Assembly: GCA_963921195.1 (NCBI GenBank)
Contig: OY992537.1
Span: 14,533,125 to 14,597,124 of the forward strand
Reading direction: 5' to 3'
Origin: Pegoplata infirma
Lineage: Eukaryota > Arthropoda > Insecta > Diptera > Anthomyiidae
Length of the DNA: 64,000 bases
Each line of letters opens with the position of its first letter. Within the stretch, counting starts at the first letter, position 1. Both the position numbers and the translations under genes were made by a program. Positions 34,582-45,640 of the stretch are shown in pieces. Below the pieces are notes generated by a model. The model ran no database searches and was not told the origin of the DNA. It saw nothing but the letters and a program-made list of their open reading frames with translations.

Positions 34582-34894
34582 GAATTTCAATTGACCTTTT
34601 TTCGAATTTTAATTGGAATCTTCGAAACTTATTGTTAGTTGATATTTTTCGAGTTTTAATTGGTATCATGGAATTAAGATTGAACTTTTTCGAATTCTAA
34701 TTGATATTTTTTGAATTTTAATCTTTTTGAAACTTATTTGGAATCTTCGAGTTTCAATTCAACTTTTTCGAATTTCAGTTGATCCTTTTCGAATTTCAAT
34801 TGATCTTTTTCAAACTTCTATTTATATTTTTCGAATTTAAGCTGATCTTTTTCGAATTTTAATTAATCTTTTTCGAAATCCAATTGATATTTTT
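34582..34894. repeat. ~21-bp minisatellite (GATCTTTTTCGAATTTCAATT)n
   Basis: Degenerate units, reverse complement of the AATTCGAAAAAGATCAATTG family. A HINE is inserted at its right edge, and similar units resume at 35500-35610. Confidence 0.85.
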
Positions 34895-35510
34895 ATACCC
34901 TCCACTTAGTGATAGAGGGTATATATAAGTTTGTCATTCCGTTTGTAACTCATCGAAATATCGGTCTGGGACCCCATAAAGTATATATATTCATGATGCC
35001 CGATCGATTTTAAGACATTCTAGCGATGTCCGTCTGTCCGTCTGTCTGTCTGTGGAAAATGCTCTCGCGGACAAAATATTGGACAGAGATGACTGAAACT
35101 TAACATATATATTGGAAGTTCTCCCGAGAAGTTTGGTATTGCATTTGAGCGATATCGGTTCAGCGGTTCAAAAGTTATAAACGAAAATGTAAGCACACCT
35201 CAAAAATTTCAGTACATTCAACATAACCTAAAAATACAAAATGCCTTAATTCGGCTTCTGGTTGGCATATGTGAACATAATTGAGCACCAAATGGTATTT
35301 AAAAAAGTACGAACATATTTTTTGACAAAAAAAGAAAAAAATTGCGGATTTTTTTTACCAAAATTTTTTTTCGCGGAAATTTTTTTTTCAATTTTTTTTT
35401 TTTTTCAAAAGTAATTTCCTTTTAAATAAAGTTGTTTGCAATAATCTTTTTGAAATTGTGGAGGGTATCACTACATTCGGCAAGGCCGAATTGAACTTTT
35501 TTAGTTGTTT
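34895..35510 (+). mobile_element. HINE family 1, intact copy B
   Basis: Nearly identical to copy A (25534-26160) from ATACCCTCCACTTAGTGATA to ATTCGGCAAGGCCGAATTGA, with a shorter (GTCY)n run (35027-35055). The terminal ACTTG reads AGTTG here. The similarity suggests recent activity of this family. Confidence 0.88.
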
Positions 35511-35610
35511 GAATTTTAACTGCTCATTTACGAATAACATTTTTTTTTACAATTTCAATTGATTTTTTTTGAACTTTTATTAATTTTTTGCAATTTTAAT
35601 TGTATTTTTT

Positions 35611-36141
35611 ATACCCTCCAACCACAGTATGGGGGTATACTCACTTTGTTATTCCGTTTGTAACGCATCGAAATATCGGTCGGGTACCCCATAAAGTATA
35701 TATATTATTGATGATCCATGATCGATTCTAAGACATTTTGTGAATGTCCGTCCGTCCGTCCGTCTGTAAATGGCACGATACAGTCCAAAATAGAAGAGCT
35801 AGCCTCCTGCAATTTGGCATGAATATGTCTTATGGTCCTAGGCATAAGTTCGTAAATGGGCAAAATTGGCTCAGGGGGAAAAATTTCCCCCTTGAAGAAC
35901 TGAACCAACCTCTGAAAAATACACTTTTTTTACATGTTTTTTTTTTGTATTTTTGTTAAATAAATGAAACATTTGTTATATTGATCGGGATGGGAAGGTG
36001 CTCTCAACGTCCCCCATAGACCCCCATCACCCCCCCCCCCCCCAAAAAAAAAAACAAACGCCCCTAACATTTTTTTTTTTCTTACATTTTGGAGGGTATA
36101 AAAGATTCGGCACAACCGAATTTAAAACTCTCACTTGTTTT
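35611..36141 (+). mobile_element. HINE family 2, intact copy
   Basis: Starts ATACCCTCCAACCACAGTAT, then GTATACTCAC, 'taacgcatcgaaatatcggt', (GTCCGTCC) at 35746-35765, 'ggcacgatacagtcc', and a C-run at 36028-36043. It ends TTTTGGAGGGTATAAAAG, hairpin ATTCGGCACAACCGAAT, and ACTCTCACTTGTTTTT. Its termini are built like family 1 but the interior differs. Confidence 0.85.
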
Positions 36142-36516
36142 TAATTCAAATTAATCTCCGAATTTCAATTAATTTTTTTCGAATTACAATTGATCTTTTC
36201 CGAATTTCAATTAATTTTTTTGTGAATTACGATTGATCTTTTTCGAATTTCAATTGAGATTTTACGATTTTTTTTGATCATTTTTAAATTCCAATTGATC
36301 TCTTTCGAATTTTTATTTATCTTTCACGAATAACGATTGACCTTTAACGAATTACACTTGATCTTTTTCGAATTAAAATTGATTTTTTTCAATTTAAACT
36401 GATTTTCAACGAATATCAATTGACCTTGTCCAGGATTTATTTAGAATTCTCGAAGTTTAATTGATCTTTTTCGAATTTCAGTCGATCTTTCTTGAATTGC
36501 AATTAATCTTTTACAT
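36142..36516. repeat. ~21-bp minisatellite (GATCTTTTTCGAATTTCAATT)n
   Basis: Continuation of the same degenerate array on the other side of the HINE insertion. It resumes again after the TIR element, at 37250-37290. Confidence 0.85.
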
Positions 36517-37245
36517 CCCAGCAAAACTTAGATTACCAAATAAGGTATAAAATAAGGTATAGTATCTCTTATTTTATACATTGCAGCATTGATGATTTTA
36601 ACAGGCGATGAGACTCAAAGTAATGCATCCACATTATCACAAAGAATACCAGTAATGTATAAAATAAGTCATAAATTTATAACGAAGAATACGAGTAAGG
36701 TGTAAAATATATGATATTTTATAGGTTACGAGTAAGGTATATAATATAGCATACCAGAACGTAATATATAAGGTGTTACGAGTAGTGAAAAAGTAATTTT
36801 GTATTAAATTTACTCACGTGATTGTAAGTGAGTGTAAGTCGATAAAATATGCTCGTGAGTGTGTGTCGTTAGAAATTTCATGTCGTGAGCCTGTAGTTTA
36901 AACTTATGCATTTTTTTATAAAATAATTATTTTTTATGTTTTGTAATGCATTATGCATCCAATTATAAATAATACATTATTTCAAACTTTTAAATAATAC
37001 ATAATGTAACCAAATATAAGTCATCCATGATTTAATGTTTAGAAATAATAAATATGAAATACATTTTTTCCAACAATCATGCATTACGTAGCAAATTTTT
37101 AGTAATGCATTATTTTTTACTTTAAAATAATACGTTGTGGAACAAATGTTTGGTAAGACATCCTTAAATAATGCTACAAATAAGGTATATACATTACCTG
37201 GTAATGTGTTATATAATCACTACCCATTACCAAAGTTTTGCTGGG
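36517..37245. mobile_element. TIR element with CCCAGCAAAACTT termini
   Basis: The left end CCCAGCAAAACTTAGATTACC and the right end ATTACCAAAGTTTTGCTGGG are inverted copies (CCCAGCAAAACTT then T/A-G-G/A-T). The 729-bp body repeats 'aaggtataaaat' and 'gtaatgcat' motifs. It splits the 21-bp minisatellite. No transposase and no clear target-site duplication. Confidence 0.7.
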
Positions 37246-37799
37246 ATGCTACAATTCATCTTTTTCGAACTCCAATTGGAATCATCGAATTTCAACTGCA
37301 CTCAAAAAAAAACCTAACTAAATTTTGGAACACAACTTCCTTAAAAACAGTTCATTAACTTATCCACAATTTAGTTAAATTTAACTAAAAATTTGAAAAT
37401 TTTCTTAGTTGTTTTAGGAAAAAGCTTTATTTCATGTACTGCTAAGTGGTCCATATTTTTCCTTTAATGGAATTCCCTAATACATGTAAGAAATTCTTAA
37501 CGCCAAAATCGTATCTTTTTTAATTTGAGGAAGTTTTTTCCACTATTTTAGTAAATTTTTCATAACTTCGGCAACATTTTTTTTTTTATTCAAAAAACTT
37601 AAAATGGCGATATTTCGAAAACTAAGCCAGATGGAGCAAAATTTTCTTCAAAAAAACTATTTCTGTATAATTAAAAAATAATATTCTAAAAAAATATTTT
37701 GAAGTTCAGCAGAAAGAATCAGTAAAAACGGAGTAAAATTTCTGTTATTTTCTATTCTATCTGTTATTTCTATATCAAATCTAAAATAGTTTTACAATG
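37246..37799. repeat. repeat fragment related to 7440-7490
   Basis: CACTCAAAAAAAAACC begins at 37299, resembling the CACTCAAAA element termini. 'aaaacttaaaatggcgatatttcgaaaactaagccagat' at 37599-37640 matches 7440-7480. The LINE fragment follows. Confidence 0.55.
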
Positions 37800-38472
37800 T
37801 TACAAGAACTTGCAGACGTTGTGTCAACACAACCAGGTTAATTTATTATGGGTACCAGGACACAACGGAATACAGGGAAATGAAAGGGCAGACGAACTCG
37901 CGAAACTTGGAGCTGATTGTGTAGGTACCACGGTGCTAGTTTTACCACCGCTCCAACACTTCAAAAAAAGACGGGATTCCGTAAATGTTGCAGTAGCGAA
38001 CAGGAAGTGGGGACAACTAACAACATGCAAAATCAGCAGAACTTTATGGCCAACTTATGACCAAGGGAAAACTGAATACCTTTTATCATTTACGAGAAGG
38101 GAATGTCGAGCTCTGACGGGAATAATAACTGGTCACTGTCTCATCGGCATTCATGCTAAGAATATTAGACTCATTCCGGACGCCAGTTGTAAAAGATGCG
38201 GCTCACCAGGAGTGGATGAAACGATAGAACACATACTTTGTCACTATCCAGCGGTGGCAAGAAGTCGCCGATCGATTACTGGTCAGATAAGCTTTAATAC
38301 TTTGGAGGATATAACGCGAATGGATCTTAGAATATTAAAGAGATTCGCAATGACTTTGAACGTGTTTAACTTGCGCCGCTAGCGAAAAAAGAAAAAGTTT
38401 TGTGGTATCGCTATGGACCAAAAGGTCTATGCGAGGTGTAAATCGTACACCGCCACCCTAACCTAACCTAAA
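37800..38472 (+). pseudogene. LINE RNase H/C-terminal fragment, 5'-truncated
   Basis: A 190-residue frame (37810-38382) carries the second half of an RNase H domain: LLWVPGHNGIQGNERADELA, with the conserved His and final catalytic Asp. A CCHC-type tail follows (CKRCGSPG...ETIEHILC), then a C-terminus ending LKRFAMTLNVFNLRR. This is typical of RNase H-bearing non-LTR retrotransposons of the I/R1-like groups. The 3' UTR runs to a (CCTAA)-type tail, CACCCTAACCTAACCTAAA. The endonuclease, RT and N-terminal RNase H are missing, so it is a dead-on-arrival 5' truncation. Confidence 0.85.
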
Positions 38473-38811
38473 ACTAAATGACAGCGATTTTAGTAAAAAT
38501 ATGCATTTTAGCAAAAAAATCTGCTGAAAGTTTGCTACATTAAATTGAAAGTTGTTTTTCATATTTTTTGACAGAGTTTTTCTTTTGAGTGTATAGGGTT
38601 TTGTAGTTACCGGGTTTTTAAAATTCTCAAGATCCCATTGGGTCCCTGAATTCAATTATCTCCAAAACTAAGCAATGTAGAGCGAAACGGACAAAAATTT
38701 AGGATAAAAAACTATGACGATCCTGAAGGGACCCAACAAGGTCTGGGCCCAACGGGTCCGAACCCAATGGAGTTCAAATTGGCACAAGATTAAATAGTTT
38801 TTCTTTCCTTA
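38473..38811. repeat. repeat fragment related to 7730-7930
   Basis: 'aactaagcaatgtagagcgaaacgg', 'aaaaactatgacgat' and GGTCCGAACCCAATGG match the second half of the 7190-8075 element. The LINE above therefore probably landed in a copy of that element. Confidence 0.65.
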
Positions 38812-39358
38812 CACTCAAAATAATCACTCTGTTAAATTACAGAGATACTCTGCTGCGCCAGCAGAAAATACCATAGATTTCCAACCAGCAAGATTTTTTG
38901 TTATTTTACAAAGAAAACTCTGTAAAATGATTTCGATCAAAAAAAACTGTAAATTTACAGAATTATCTGTAAAATATTGATAAAACCGAAAATAATTTTA
39001 CCAAAAAAACTCCGTAAATTAACAGAGTTTTAGTTAAATGCATTTAATGACTACAAAATTTTACAAAAAAAACTCTGTAAATTTACAAAGTTTTAGTTAA
39101 ATCCATTTTATGAGTAAAACTTCTTGATTCAAAAACATTAATTAAAATTAAATTAATTAAAATTAAAATTAAAATTTTGTTCAATTTCAAGCTTTTTTTA
39201 TTTTTGTGTCCAATTTACAAAATTTTGTTTTTCGGCCACAAGAAAATACAAAGATTTTTCTTAAAATCTGTATTTCGACAGATAACTTTGTCAAATATCT
39301 GTCGAATTGAGATTACAGTCATTTTACAGAGTATTTAACAGAGTTATTATTTTGAGTG
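38812..39358. mobile_element. Tc1/mariner-type MITE (CACTCAAAATAATCACTCTG), copy 2
   Basis: TA flanks at 38810-38811 and 39359-39360. Its ends are the same as copy 1 (24452-25206). It is about 200 bp shorter through internal deletion and has different internal ACTCTGTAAATTTACA-type repeats. Confidence 0.85.
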
Positions 39359-39360
39359 TA

Positions 39361-40564
39361 TTTTTAAGAAAAATATGAACATGGCAATGGAGCTAAATTT
39401 TTATAAATTTTCTTTGAATTTAGTTAATTTTCCCATTTTTTAGTTTATTTTTTCTAAGTGTGATATTTTTTTTTCTAATTTGTTCTTTTTTGATATTTTA
39501 CTAAATCTCAAGGGGATCAAGTGCCAGTTTTTCTAAATTTGACTTTCTATTCGTCGAATTTTTAAAGAAATCTGTAATTTTTGGTTTTTAGAGTCCGACC
39601 GAAACCAGTTTTTCGAGACCGAACCGAAACCGAACCGAATATACGGCCAAAAAGACATATTCGGCCGAATTGTAATAGGTTTGATTTTAATCAAATCGTT
39701 GTTGTCATAACAAACATTTTAATTGTATTGACAAATAAAATAATTATTATTTTATTTAACAACACAATTTGTCAATATAATTAAATTGTGTGTAATACAA
39801 CAACGATTTAATTGAGCCTACAATTTTTTTTTTCTATGTTACTTGACAAACTTCTAAATGAAACTTTTTTAATGAGATTCCTCTCCAAAGGCTGGTATAA
39901 CTCGAGAGAACCTGTCTATTGTTTTTCGTGTCCAACCTCTAATTCTTTGTCTTCCACATACAAATTCTTGTGCTTGAATGTTGTACATGGTTGAGAGGTT
40001 TAATTCATTCTTCATTTGTTTTCTAGATACAACAAACGTAAGTTCGTACCTTTTTTTCGATTTGTTTGTTCTTAAACCATCAACATTTTTATGAGTTTTT
40101 CTAAAGAGTGAGTGTGTCTGCGTGGCGTAATTGCATTTTTATACAACTTTTTCATACTGTCTGTATTTTATTTAAAAATTTTATGAAAAATGCGGCATTT
40201 GTTATTGTTGTTAAAGAACTAAACTGAACGATTCTGTAGACTGTTGCCTCTTGCTCTCTGTTGATGTTTTTATTTTTTTGTTGTTGTTGTGTGTAGATTT
40301 TTGACAGGTGGTGTTTATTTCATTTAGAAAATATATGAATTCAATATTTTGAAGTGTTCTTCTTTGCATTATTCTGGTATTTTTTTTTTCGTTGTTTAGA
40401 GAGCCATACATAATTTTTAAAAAGATTTTTTTTTAAAGATTTTTTTGGGGATTTTTCTAACAAAAAAATTAAAAAAACACAGGCATCTTGTAATTTAAAG
40501 ATGACGTTTAAAATCCTACAACATTCATACATCCTGCATTATCATTGGAAACCCATACATTATG
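39361..40564. other. non-coding sequence with hAT-end fragment and a small foldback
   Basis: TAGAGTCCGACCGAAACC at 39589 and the CCGAACCGAAACCGAACC words resemble the hAT MITE at 28086, but no right terminus is found. 39690-39815 folds on itself (AATCGTTGTTGT / ACAACAACGATT and AATTGTATTGACAAAT / ATTTGTCAATATAATT). The rest looks single-copy and may be Star 5' intron. Confidence 0.5.
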
Positions 40565-40988
40565 CAGTTATGTTCAAAAAAATAGAGACACGTAATACTA
40601 GGGATATCAAAAATTTGAAAGGGCATATGTTAAAAACGGGATTGAGTATTACAAAAATCGAAAAAGGACTATGCAGATAAATTATCTAGCTTTTATTTGC
40701 GCCTAATATGGACCAGATTGTGTAAAAAATAAATAAGCTACGAGGGTCGAACTGGAAATGAAATTATTTTTATTAATACAAAAAAATCATTTTCCAGTTA
40801 AACCCTCGTAGCACATTCATTATTAACACAATCTGGTCCGTATTAGACGCAAATAAAAGCTAGATAACTTATCTACATAGCCCTTTCTAGATTTTTTTTT
40901 TAAAAATAGTTTTTAAGATATGCTCTTTTCATATTTGAATTGTCGGTGTCCTTATTATTTCGTGTCCCTATTATTTTGAACCTCACTG
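40565..40988. mobile_element. foldback MITE in the presumed Star 5' intron
   Basis: Left end CAGTTATGTTCAAAAAAATA followed by GAGACACG. Right end CGTGTCCCTATTATTTTGAA then CCTCACTG. The interior is a long inverted repeat (GATAAATTATCTAGCTTTTATTTGCG / CGCAAATAAAAGCTAGATAA, and TACGAGGGTCGAACTGGAAA / TTTCCAGTTAAACCCTCGTA). No coding. Confidence 0.8.
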
Positions 40989-41095
40989 CACATATATTTT
41001 AAAAAGTTAATGAACTCTCTTTAAGATCTTTTTTTTTGTTTTTTTGTGAATGATTTTTTTATTAATTCTTAATTTTTTTCTTATTCTATTTTCAG

Positions 41096-41220
41096 TTTTA
41101 ATATTTTGAAGATGCTCTAAAAAAAATAACCCAACAAACATAATGAGGATAAATTATCATCAAAATTTTTTATAACTCTGGGGCGCAAAATTTCTTTTTT
41201 GATATTTCTTTAGTGAAATT
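41096..41220 (+). promoter_or_regulatory. S: Star 5' UTR segment with two short uORFs
   Basis: The stretch follows a good acceptor (TTCTTATTCTATTTTCAG, AG at 41094-41095), so the coding exon is probably not the first exon. Two upstream ORFs precede the Star start: ATG-CTC-TAA at 41112-41120 and an 11-codon one including its stop at 41143-41175. Both end before the main ATG. Splice placement is inferred from sequence only. Confidence 0.5.
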
Positions 41221-42304
41221 ATGTCTAAATTATTTACAAATGCTGCGGCGTTAGCATCAGAACAAGTGCAACGTTCAGAACGAGCAGCCAGTGAAAATCC
41301 CAATAATACGGTATTCACACAACACAGAAGGCATAACTCTTTAAGTGGGAGAGTTTGTAATAAATCTTTGATAAAATCAGTTTCCATAACGGATATCACA
41401 CAAAAATTGGATAATATACAATATGATTCAATTACAACAAAACTGCCCGATAGAATCGGTACGACGACAACGGATATGTTGTCTTGTAATAATCGTTCTA
41501 CAACGACTGCGACATCAACACATCGAGATCACGATGAGGTAGATAGTGAGGAAACACGGAGGAGAAGGTTACCTGCTAATATAACACGAAATGATTTAAA
41601 TGCCACCAAAGATGGTTTATTAGAAGCAGCATCATCGTTATCGTATGATGAACCAGATCATTTGCAACATCGTTTTAGTCGAACTAATGCCGCCACAACA
41701 ACACCAACCACATCTACGATATTTAATAATACGCGGCATATGCCATCATCACATCTTAGCCACTGTACGGTGGATAATTCATTTAGTGATGCCGGTTGTA
41801 CTAGTGGGATGAGTAGTGCGTTTAGTTCACCTTGTCCCAGCACAGTTTCCTCGCCTCTATCAACGCCCACAAGACTTTCACCTCATCTTCAACGTAATCA
41901 TCATCGGCATCACAACAATCATCAGCATCAACATCACAATCATCAGTTACAGCAGCAGCAACATGATGATGAAACATCATGTTGCCAACAACAAAAGTCA
42001 ATAGCATCTGTAAAAAATTCCTGCTCCTCTAATTCTTCCTCCTCCCAACATCACCTTCATCAGCAAAATCATCCACACCAGCACATTAATAACAATAAAA
42101 ATCATCTGCCTGATCATCATAATCATCATAAACCTAGTTTGTCGTCATCGTCTTCTTCTGGTTCAGCGAACGGAAGTAAAAATTTAAAGAAATTTGATCC
42201 TCGTTTGGGTCCATCACCTTATCGTCAACTTTTGCCAATAGCTTTATGTATTCTATCATTTGCGACTGTCTTTAGCATTTTAATTGTTTATATGGATACG
42301 ACAG
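41221..42304 (+). CDS. S: Star, first coding exon (residues 1-361 and first base of next codon)
   Basis: Star is a single-pass type II membrane protein of the early secretory pathway. In Drosophila it is needed to export EGFR ligand precursors such as Spitz from the ER to where Rhomboid cleaves them. This exon encodes the cytoplasmic N-terminal region: Ser/Thr-rich stretches, a His/Gln/Asn-rich low-complexity block around residues 220-250 and another near 275-305, a basic [17 protein letters not shown] juxtamembrane segment, and a hydrophobic span at about residues 337-357 ([15 protein letters not shown]...). It then reads VYMDTT. The open frame runs on to 42339, but ACAG|GTGAGT at 42305 is an excellent donor and splits the next codon after its first base. 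The luminal domain should follow on later exons, which I do not find. The ATG has A at -3. Identification rests on the transmembrane block, the layout and the asteroid neighbour. Confidence 0.88.
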
Positions 42305-42717
42305 GTGAGTTGTTGACTTTTTATATAATAAGAAATTAGATATATTTTTATAGTATATTTAACCTACTTCCTTATACAATTTTTTTTTTAAATTCTAAAT
42401 TAGGTCTATATTTTATATACTTTGACATATGGTTGTGATGGTGGTGTTTACTATTTTGGAATGATTAATAGGAATTTAAGTTTTGTTTATATATTTTTTT
42501 TCTATCTGTGTTTCAACCGGAAATTTGTTTAGAAGTTTCCATTCAATTAATTGCGTTTTTATATAATTTTTTAAATATTTTTTTTTTTAAATTTGGAGAA
42601 CTATAAATTTTTGCTTTAATTTTGTTATATGATGTTTTCAAAAAATTCTTTAAATTCTAAAATTCGTAAATTTTTTGTGTAAAAATGTTTAACACAATTT
42701 GAGCAAGTGTTGGATCA
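42305..42717 (+). other. S: start of Star intron
   Basis: Begins GTGAGTTGTT. AT-rich with no exon or repeat recognised up to the MITE at 42718. Confidence 0.6.
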
Positions 42718-43216
42718 TTCTCGAGTAAAAAAGTTTATATATAATTGTATACAATATGATAAAAATTATATAAAATTACATATAATTCTATAAGATTATA
42801 TACAGGTTTCATTTTTTAAATGGTGGATGAAATTTTATAAAATTAGATCAAATTATATCCAATTTGATAAAAATTAGATCTAATAATATCTTAAATTTTA
42901 TAAAATTCGATCAAATTAGATATAATTTGATCTAATTTTTAAATATTTGATCCAAACAAATTACTAGATAAAACTATATATAATTTTATCAACCCGAGAA
43001 AAAAAGTTTTTTATATAATTTGAAAAAATTATATATAATTATATAAGATTATATATAGAGGTTTCTCTTTTAAAAAAATTTGATAAAATTAGATGAAATT
43101 ATATATAATTTGATATAATTTATAAAATTTTGTATGAAACAAATTCTGATATAATTATATATAATTTGATAAAATTTTATCAATTTAGATATAATTTTAA
43201 CTTTTTAACTCGGGGA
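42718..43216. mobile_element. AT-rich TIR element in Star intron
   Basis: Left end TTCTCGAGTAAAAAAGTT and right end AACTTTTTAACTCGGGGAA are inverted copies. The interior is made of 'ataattatataagattatata' and 'gatcaaattatat' motifs, with an internal ACCCGAGAAAAAAAGTT. CCCGAGTAAAAA also starts the element at 48549. Confidence 0.65.
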
Positions 43217-43639
43217 ATTTTTTACTTGGGCTGTTATACCGCATTAAATATTTAGCAGAATGTATTTCGCATACATATTAAATATTTTTCAATTATTATA
43301 TTCATATTCAAAACATATCACTTGGGTCACTGCATTTATTATGTGATTAGTTTTTCCAGGGTTTTTATTTCAGTTAATAAAACCGGGACAACAAGCATAA
43401 GAAATTTAGCTCGTTAGCTTTTTATCATGATTGAAATGCTTGGGATTATCACAGTCTCTCATAAATTTATGATACTTTGGGACATGTCACAGACTCAATT
43501 CCGTTCGGATTTGAAAAAAGTGGTTTGCTCGTAAAACGCAAAAGGAATATTATTTCTTTCGAAATGAAATCAATTTCAAACACCAAAGTGGAATTGAATT
43601 GTATAAAAGTGGTTTCATTTCGTCATACCCTTTTATAAT
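43217..43639. other. unique Star-intron sequence
   Basis: No repeats or splice-flanked open segments recognised. Confidence 0.4.
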
Positions 43640-43944
43640 TTTTATAATCACATTGTCATTCCGATAAATAAATCAGAACGGTTTCCCCTTGAGGAACTAA
43701 ACTTACCCAAAAAAACACAATTTTTGTACCGCTTTTTTTTTTTTGTATATTTGTTTAATCAATGAAACATGGACCTAGGGGATCTAAAAAGTCAATTTTT
43801 ATTTGACACGCCCCTTTTTGAGGCCGGGTATATACAAAATAATTTAAATAATTATAAAAATTGTATTAATTAAGTGCAAAAACCATAATTTATCTATTTG
43901 TCAACGTTTTTCGCAAAGGGGTCTGAAAAACCAATTTTAATTCT
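43640..43944 (+). mobile_element. HINE family 2, partial copy
   Basis: 'cagaacggtttccccttgaggaac', 'aatgaaacatggacctagg', 'acacgccccttttt' and 'ttgtattaattaagtgcaaaaacc' match the interior of family-2 copies (30240-30360 and 35870-35980). Its 3' end is replaced by the 19-bp minisatellite. Confidence 0.7.
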
Positions 43945-45640
43945 ACCGCATTTTGTACAATTTTATGCATTTTGTACAATTTTATGCATTTTGTACAATT
44001 TTATGCATTTTGTACAATTTTATGTATTTTGTACAATTTTATGCATTTTGTACAATTTTATGCATTTCGTGCAATTTTATGCACATTTATGCAATATTAT
44101 GAATTTTTCTGCAATATTATGAATTTTGTACAAATTTATGCATTTTGTACAGTTTTATGCATTTTGTACAGTTTTATGCATTTTGTAGAATTTTATGCAT
44201 TTTGGAAAGTTTTATGCATTTTGTACATTTTTCCAAATTTTATGCATTTTGTTAAGTTTTATGCATTTTGTACATTTTTTCAAATTTTCTGCATTCCGAA
44301 CAATTTTATGCATTTTGTACCATTTTATGTTTTTGTACAATTTTATTCATTTTGTACAATTTTATGCATGTTGCACAGTTTTATTATATTTTAAAATTTT
44401 ATGCAGTTTTAGCAATTTTATCCAATTTGATACAATATTATGCATTTTGTACAATTTAATGCGTTTTTTGCAATTTTGCGCATTTAGCATAATTTTTTGC
44501 ATTTTGCACAATTTTATGCGTTTTGCACAATTTTAGGCAATTTGCACAATTTTAGGCAATTTGCACAATTTTGTGCATATTGTACATTTTTATTAATTTT
44601 TCAAAATTTTATGCATTTTTTACAAAATTGTATGCATTTTGCAGAATTTTATGCATTTTGCCAATTTTATGCATTTTGTACAATTTTATGCATTTTGTAC
44701 AATTTTATGCATTTTGTACAATTTTATGCATTTTGTACAATTTTATGCATTTTGTACAATTTTATGCATTTTGTACAATTTTATGCATTTTGTACAATTT
44801 TATGCATTTTGTACAATTTTATGCATTTTGTACAATTTTATGCATTTTGTACAATTTTATGCATTTTGTACAATTTTATGCATTTTGTACAATTTTATGC
44901 ATTTTGTACAATTTTATGCATTTTGTACAATTTTATGCATTTTGTACAATTTTATGCATTTTGTACAATTTTATGCATTTTGTACAATTTTATGCATTTT
45001 GTACAATTTTATGCATTTTGTACAATTTTATGCATTTTGTACAATTTTATGCATTTTGTACAATTTTATGCATTTTGTACAATTTTATGCATTTTGTACA
45101 ATTTTATGCATTTTGTAAAATTTTATGCATTTTGTACAATTTTATGCATTTTGTACAATTTTATGAATTTTGTAAAATTTTATGCATTTTGTATAAATTT
45201 ATGCATTTTGAAAAATTTTATGCATTTTGTACAAATTGTGTTTTACAATTTTATGCAGTTTGTGCAATTTTAACCATTTTGTACAATTTTATGAATTTGA
45301 TAAAATTTTATGCATTTTGTACAATTTAATGAATTTTTCGCAATTTTGTGCATTTTGCATAATTTTTTGCATTTTGCACAATTTTATGCGTTTTGCACAA
45401 TTTTAGGCAATATGCACAATTTTAGGCAGTTTACACAATTTTGTGCATATTGTACATTTTTATGAATTTTTGTAAAATTTTTGCATTTTGTACAATTTTA
45501 TTCATTTTGTACAATTTAATGCATTTTGAATAATTTTATGCATTTTGCACAATTTTATGTATTTTACACAATTTTATGTATTTTACACAATTTTATGCAA
45601 TTTAGAAAATATGTATTTTATACAATTTTATGTATCTTCT
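43945..45640. repeat. 19-bp minisatellite (ATGCATTTTGTACAATTTT)n, forward orientation
   Basis: Degenerate to 44660, then about two dozen essentially perfect 19-bp units (44660-45115), then degenerate again. Three plus-strand frames lack stops, giving long artefactual ORFs rich in MHFVQFYAFCTILCILYNF. It lies in the Star intron. Confidence 0.97.

Noticed and set aside
36530..37200. Origin or matrix-attachment region suggested by AT-rich GTAATGCAT repeats
   Set aside because: The stretch is bounded by TIRs and splits a minisatellite, so a transposon explains it better.
44497..45329. ORFs of 250-258 aa in the Star intron
   Set aside because: All three frames of the 19-bp repeat are open and encode the same MHFVQFYAFCTILCILYNF cycle, which is not evidence of a gene.
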